NCBI RefSeq assembly: GCF_001540865.1
Contig: NC_033637.1
Location: 1,330,149-1,394,148, forward strand
Direction of reading: 5' to 3'
From: Ananas comosus
Lineage: Eukaryota > Streptophyta > Magnoliopsida > Poales > Bromeliaceae
DNA length: 64,000 nt
Shown here: positions 60,167-64,000 of the stretch, piece by piece
Position numbering within the stretch: the stretch's first letter is position 1
How the letters are laid out: every line of letters starts with the position of its first letter
Translations under genes and position numbers: made by a program
The notes under the pieces: model-generated
What the model was told of the DNA's origin: nothing
Database searches by the model: none
Seen by the model: the letters and a program-made list of their open reading frames with translations, nothing else

Positions 60167-61302
60167 ATGGATAGTGGCAGAAACAAGAAGCTGGTCTCAT
60201 GGTTCATTGTTCTCTTCCTCTTCATGCAAGTAAATTCTCAATGCCATAGAGTTGAATAACCACTTTGTTTAAGGTCAAATTGCTAATTGTTGACTTTAGT
60301 TTTTGCTCTTCTCACTACTAATAAATTTGCATGCAGGTAGTTGCAGAGGCTTCCTTGCACAATTTCATTGGCCTCGAAGATGTTAGTGATCAAACGCCAT
60401 ATAAATTTCCTTAAATTTCTAAACTGAATTATTATTATAATTGTTGTTATTTTTTCCTGAGGGAAAAAAAGAAAAGTTACACACTTACAGAATGACACAG
60501 GAATAAGAAATTTGCAAGTTTTACTTAAAAAGGAAATTGCAAGTTTTAGATGAGTAGGCCACTAGCATCCTCAAAAATCAATTTGTTTTGTAATTTTTAT
60601 GTAAATGTAGCTTTAAATTAGTGATTTTTTGTGAGAAAAGGAAGGCGAATAAAGAGGTTTTTTTTTATTATTATTACTGTAAGACTGAGGTTGATTCCCT
60701 TTACAGCTTTACTACTGAAAAAAGAAAAAAATTACACTGTATAAGCTCGCATCCTACACAGATCTTAGATCATTAAGGACCTATTATATTTTAAAAACAA
60801 AACAAAACAAAACGAAACAAAAAAAAATAGAAGAGAGAGAGATTGAGAACATATTGAGTCATTCTATTAATTTTCTTCTATGTATTCAGGATAAAGAGGG
60901 AAATGCAACTCCTGCGGATGGATTTTCCCGGAGACCAATAATCAGTACGTACATCTTGTTATTTTATAAACTTTTCCTTTTCTTTTTTTTTCCCCTTAAA
61001 AAGAACAATGTAGATCCTAAATGTCAATAGTCCCATATTATATATGCCACTTGTTTTTTTTTTTTTTTAAAAATAATACACATATAATAATACCTATTAT
61101 TTCTTGTCATTTGGTACTAGATTGCAACTTTGCATGCGCAAGGAGATGTATGAAGGCATCGAGGAAGAACGTATGCGCGCGTGCGTGTGGCACGTGCTGC
61201 ATCAAGTGCCAGTGTGTCCCCGCGGGAACCTCCGGAAACAAGACCATGTGCCCCTGCTATGCTAACCTGCGAACTCATGGACTCAAACCCAAGTGCCCAT
61301 AA
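60167..61302 (+). CDS. GASA/snakin gibberellin-regulated cysteine-rich peptide, 4 exons
   Basis: Exons 60167-60229, 60337-60381, 60890-60944 and 61121-61302 have GT-AG borders and matching phases, giving 114 residues. Residues 1 to about 26 form a signal peptide (basic start NKK, hydrophobic SWFIVLFLFMQVV). A variable linker follows. The last exon is the GASA domain with all 12 Cys in the family pattern: CNFAC, RRC, VCARACGTCCIKCQC, MCPCYA and the end KPKCP. GASA proteins are secreted or cell-wall peptides with six disulfides that act in hormone-dependent growth and defence (family knowledge). It may be a snakin-like antimicrobial peptide. Start chosen because it gives the signal peptide and lies just after a TATA box. 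Confidence 0.94.
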
Positions 61303-62618
61303 TAATCTTGATCATAGATCATAGATGTGCTGTTCCTCACATCACTTGAATAATTTTGGAGTTCTTATTATTATTATTGTTATTATTTTGTTGTTTGATT
61401 GGTCTGATGTTTTGCTGCTACAAACTATGCAAGTGTAGTGATTCTGGTTCTGAATTTTGATTTCGCTCTCTTGTTTGGGTTCCTCTATATCCATCCTATT
61501 TTTCATTTTCATACCATGATAAAAACCTCAAATTTTTTGTTAATTTGTTGAACTGGCTAGTTTCTGAAGTTGTTACAGAAAATAAGCTAAGGAAAAATCA
61601 TTAACTATCTTATTGAAAGTATAGAGAAAGACTCAATGAGCGTCATAAGCATCCATGCTGGAGAGTCAAATCCTCCTCCCTTATTGAATCATAAGTTTTA
61701 GCGCTGACTCTGGTACCATGTTATTCTAAGCTCGTATGGAATGTAAATGGCCTCGAATAATTGCAAGGAATAGATTATTTATCTGGTTTGCATTAAAAGT
61801 AGGAATAAATCACTTGGGCAGAGCAAACTCTATTCTTCTATTGGGTAACGGCCCATACGCCTATGGGCCAAGCTTTTGTTTACTGGGCTAAAATCTCATG
61901 TAATCTAGCTCGAGGTGGGCTATATTTGGATCCAGTATGCAGCAATTGTCATTTGAGCAAAGTCAGTTGAATCTGACCGGCTTAGAGAGCCAAACAAATG
62001 AACAATGGCCGTATTTATCGCGAGTTTGGCTCAGATGAATAACACACTAATAGCATAAAAACTGAAGACACAATCTCAGCCATTGCTTCTAAAAACATTA
62101 GTCTGAGGACTTGTGCGCCACCGAAATCCAAACACCTTGCGGCTTAAATGAGCCATTTTGCTTAAAACTATGCATCATTTTTTTTTTTTACATTTGCATC
62201 TATATAATATAGTCGTTCTTTTTTTCGGTTTTACTACTTTCCATATGAATAGAAAAATAGATCAAAAAAAAAGAAAAAGAGAAGAAAACAAACACCGGCG
62301 ACAAGTTGGAAAGATAGAAAAGTAAATTATATTTGAAAATAAAAAAATTATATTATTTCAAAATTTAATTCCTGTTCGCGGCTCACCGAACCAGAACAAA
62401 AGGCATGCAAAGAGCCCAACCTGATCGAACCATACACTAGATTGGATCCGATCGCATCGACTTGGGTCTACTCAACACCCGTAGAATCCGAAACCCGATA
62501 AACCATTTCGAGCTCTCACTCTCGCGGTCGCGGCTCCCTCGCATCTCCCCCCCCCCCCCCCCCCCCNCCTCTTCTCCAACCCTAAAACCTCCTACGCGAA
62601 CTCTCAAAACCCCTTCTC

Positions 62619-62671
<53 letters not shown>

Positions 62672-62724
62672 CCCCCTTCTTCTCTCCTCTCTCTCTCTCT
62701 CTTTCTCTCTCTCGCTCTTGGCGA
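61303..62724. promoter_or_regulatory. GASA 3' flank and RRP45 promoter region
   Basis: The first part is the GASA 3' UTR and AT-rich DNA. GGCCCA at 61850-61855, TGGGCC at 61864-61869 and TGGGCT at 61884-61889 form a Site II cluster, about 0.85 kb before the RRP45 ATG. A C20 run ending in an N (62567) and a (CT)n at 62618-62665 lie just upstream of the start, probably in or near the leader. Confidence 0.45.
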
Positions 62725-64000
62725 ATGGAGCAGAGATCGGGGAGCACATGGAGGATGACGGTGAACGAGAAGAAGTTCATCGAAGACGCGCTCGTCGCCG
62801 ACCTCCGAATCGACGGTCGCCGGCCCTTCGACTACCGCCGCATCACCATCAAGTTCGGGAGGCATGTTCTCCTCTCTTTTCATATTCAATCTCTTTTTGG
62901 GTTCGAATCAGTGTAGTGGGTGTGCTATAATCTTGTTCGTGTTCCAGTGAGAATGTTAATCTGATTTTAGGAAATTAAAAGTTTAATCCTTATTAGGGTT
63001 TTGTAGATGAAGAGATTTGACTTGCTCATCACGAGACTTGCTAGTGTTTTGATTATTACAGGTTAAGGCAGATCTTAGTGTGTAAATTTGAGTGGTTTTA
63101 TTGGTTTAAGTGGTTCTTCGTTGGAAATGATAGAAGGAATGTTCTAAAAGTACTGATTACTTGCGCTGCTGATAGGTTGGCGGAGATTTTATGAGTTTTT
63201 TCAGGTTTAAAACTCGAATAAATGTTACTTAGAAGCCAATCATGGATGTCATTGTCGAAATTTCTATTGGCTGAAATGTTCCTGAAGATAATGTTGCATT
63301 TAACATGAACTTGATCACTTAGTTAGCTGACTGCTTAAGTATGGATGGTGTGTATGGAGAAGGCCCTTTTCTGAAGTTCCAAACAGCATCCTATTAAATC
63401 ACTTCCAGAAATAGTTTTTAATGGTGTCTTATTTACGTCTGTTAACTAACTTGATTCGAACTCCAAGTGCATAGCACATCTCATTTCAAGTTCAGCTTCC
63501 TTTTAGACCAACCCACACCTTTTCTTGATGCCTGGTTTTATAAACTAATCAAAATTGAACAGGAGAACGGGAGGGATAGATCTGAGTTTACATTGAGTTA
63601 TGTTTCTAGTGTCTCATAGACGGGCATAAGACTTTGAGCTAGGCTGCATCATGTCTGTGTGAATCATCTCAATGAATCATCTCAATATCATTGCATTTAA
63701 TACAAATTCATATCGTCATAATTGTGCTCTTTTCTTTGGATTGAGATAGCATACTCTCAGGATCATACATAAACAGTACACTTGAAGGAATTCAATTAAC
63801 AGTTTATTGCAAAAGGTGACGACTATTCGAGTTTTGCTACATTTACAGGGAGGATGGGTCATCAGAAGTGCAACTTGGTGAGACTCATGTGATGGGCTAT
63901 GTGACTGCTCAACTGGTGCAACCATATCGAGACAGGCCTAATGAAGGGACACTTGCTATCTTTACTGAGTTCTCTCCCATGGCTGATCCCTCTTTTGAGG
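62725..64000 (+). CDS. RRP45: Exosome subunit RRP45 (RNase PH family), 5' end only
   Basis: Exon 1 is 62725-62861 and exon 2 runs from 63849 to the window edge. The joined product begins MEQRSGSTWRMTVNEKKFIE and continues ADLRIDGRRPFDYRRITIKF, REDGSSEVQLGETHVMGYVT, AQLVQPYRDRPNEGTLAIFT and EFSPMADPSFE. This is the N-terminus of plant RRP45 (CER7 type), an RNase PH-fold subunit of the nuclear and cytoplasmic RNA exosome. In Arabidopsis it also affects wax synthesis (family knowledge). To keep the known protein order FGREDG, exon 1 must end GGGAG before GCATGT, so intron 1 (62862-63848) is a GC-AG intron. The 3' end of the gene is outside the window. Confidence 0.92.

Noticed and set aside
1..64000. 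CRISPR array, operon or bacterial defence system
   Set aside because: The window is plant nuclear DNA with spliced genes; no regular spacer-repeat structure or bacterial gene order is present.

Overview
The window is nuclear DNA of a flowering plant. The genes have many introns with plant-type GT-AG borders, AT-rich introns and intergenic DNA, and very GC-rich first exons. It also carries many CT/GA microsatellites, MITEs, a tRNA-derived SINE family and L1-type LINE remnants. GC-rich 5' coding ends and the repeat mix favour a monocot, probably not a grass; this is an inference and I do not name a species. Two N bases (47096, 62567) sit in homopolymers, so single-base errors in such runs are possible. 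|| Genes I can rebuild exon by exon: FUT13-type alpha-1,4-fucosyltransferase (+, 833-2967); a small Lys-rich hypothetical gene (-, 3442-4592); CCA-adding tRNA nucleotidyltransferase (+, 6498-12937, 15 exons); an intronless TRAPPC12-like TPR protein (-, 14535-15626); cytosolic alkaline/neutral invertase (-, 16698-21224); a CHFR-type FHA-RING ubiquitin ligase (+, 28070-34152, 15 exons); a class I TCP transcription factor (-, 44599-46063, with a one-base frameshift in a C10 run); a GASA/snakin cysteine-rich peptide (+, 60167-61302); and the 5' end of exosome subunit RRP45 (+, 62725 to the window edge, apparently with a GC-AG first intron). A lone exon of eIF3 subunit J lies at 46847-47006 between a T72 tract and an N. 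|| Layout: 0-22 kb and 28-34 kb are gene-rich. About 22-28, 34-44.5 and 47-60 kb are gene-poor and filled with repeats. Several of these have diagnosable ends: two PIF/Harbinger-like MITEs (5903-6441, 56171-57421), a Mutator-like MITE with a 9-bp TSD (36978-37414), an hAT MITE with an 8-bp TSD (47956-48303), a TRIM/SMART-like mini LTR element (41992-42269), a probable Helitron 3' end inside an invertase intron (20681), SINEs with 12-14 bp TSDs (34955-35139, 57962-58117), and LINE 3' ends (23752-23974, 26300-26413, 35500-36790). || The genes are not an operon or a cluster. They are ordinary unlinked housekeeping and regulatory functions: Golgi glycosylation, tRNA maturation, vesicle tethering, sucrose breakdown, ubiquitin signalling, growth regulation, a secreted peptide and RNA decay. 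The most unusual signal is a short hairpin just before the poly(A) tail of both LINE and SINE copies. Its stem pairs are kept by compensatory changes, which suggests a SINE-LINE pair sharing one reverse-transcriptase recognition structure.
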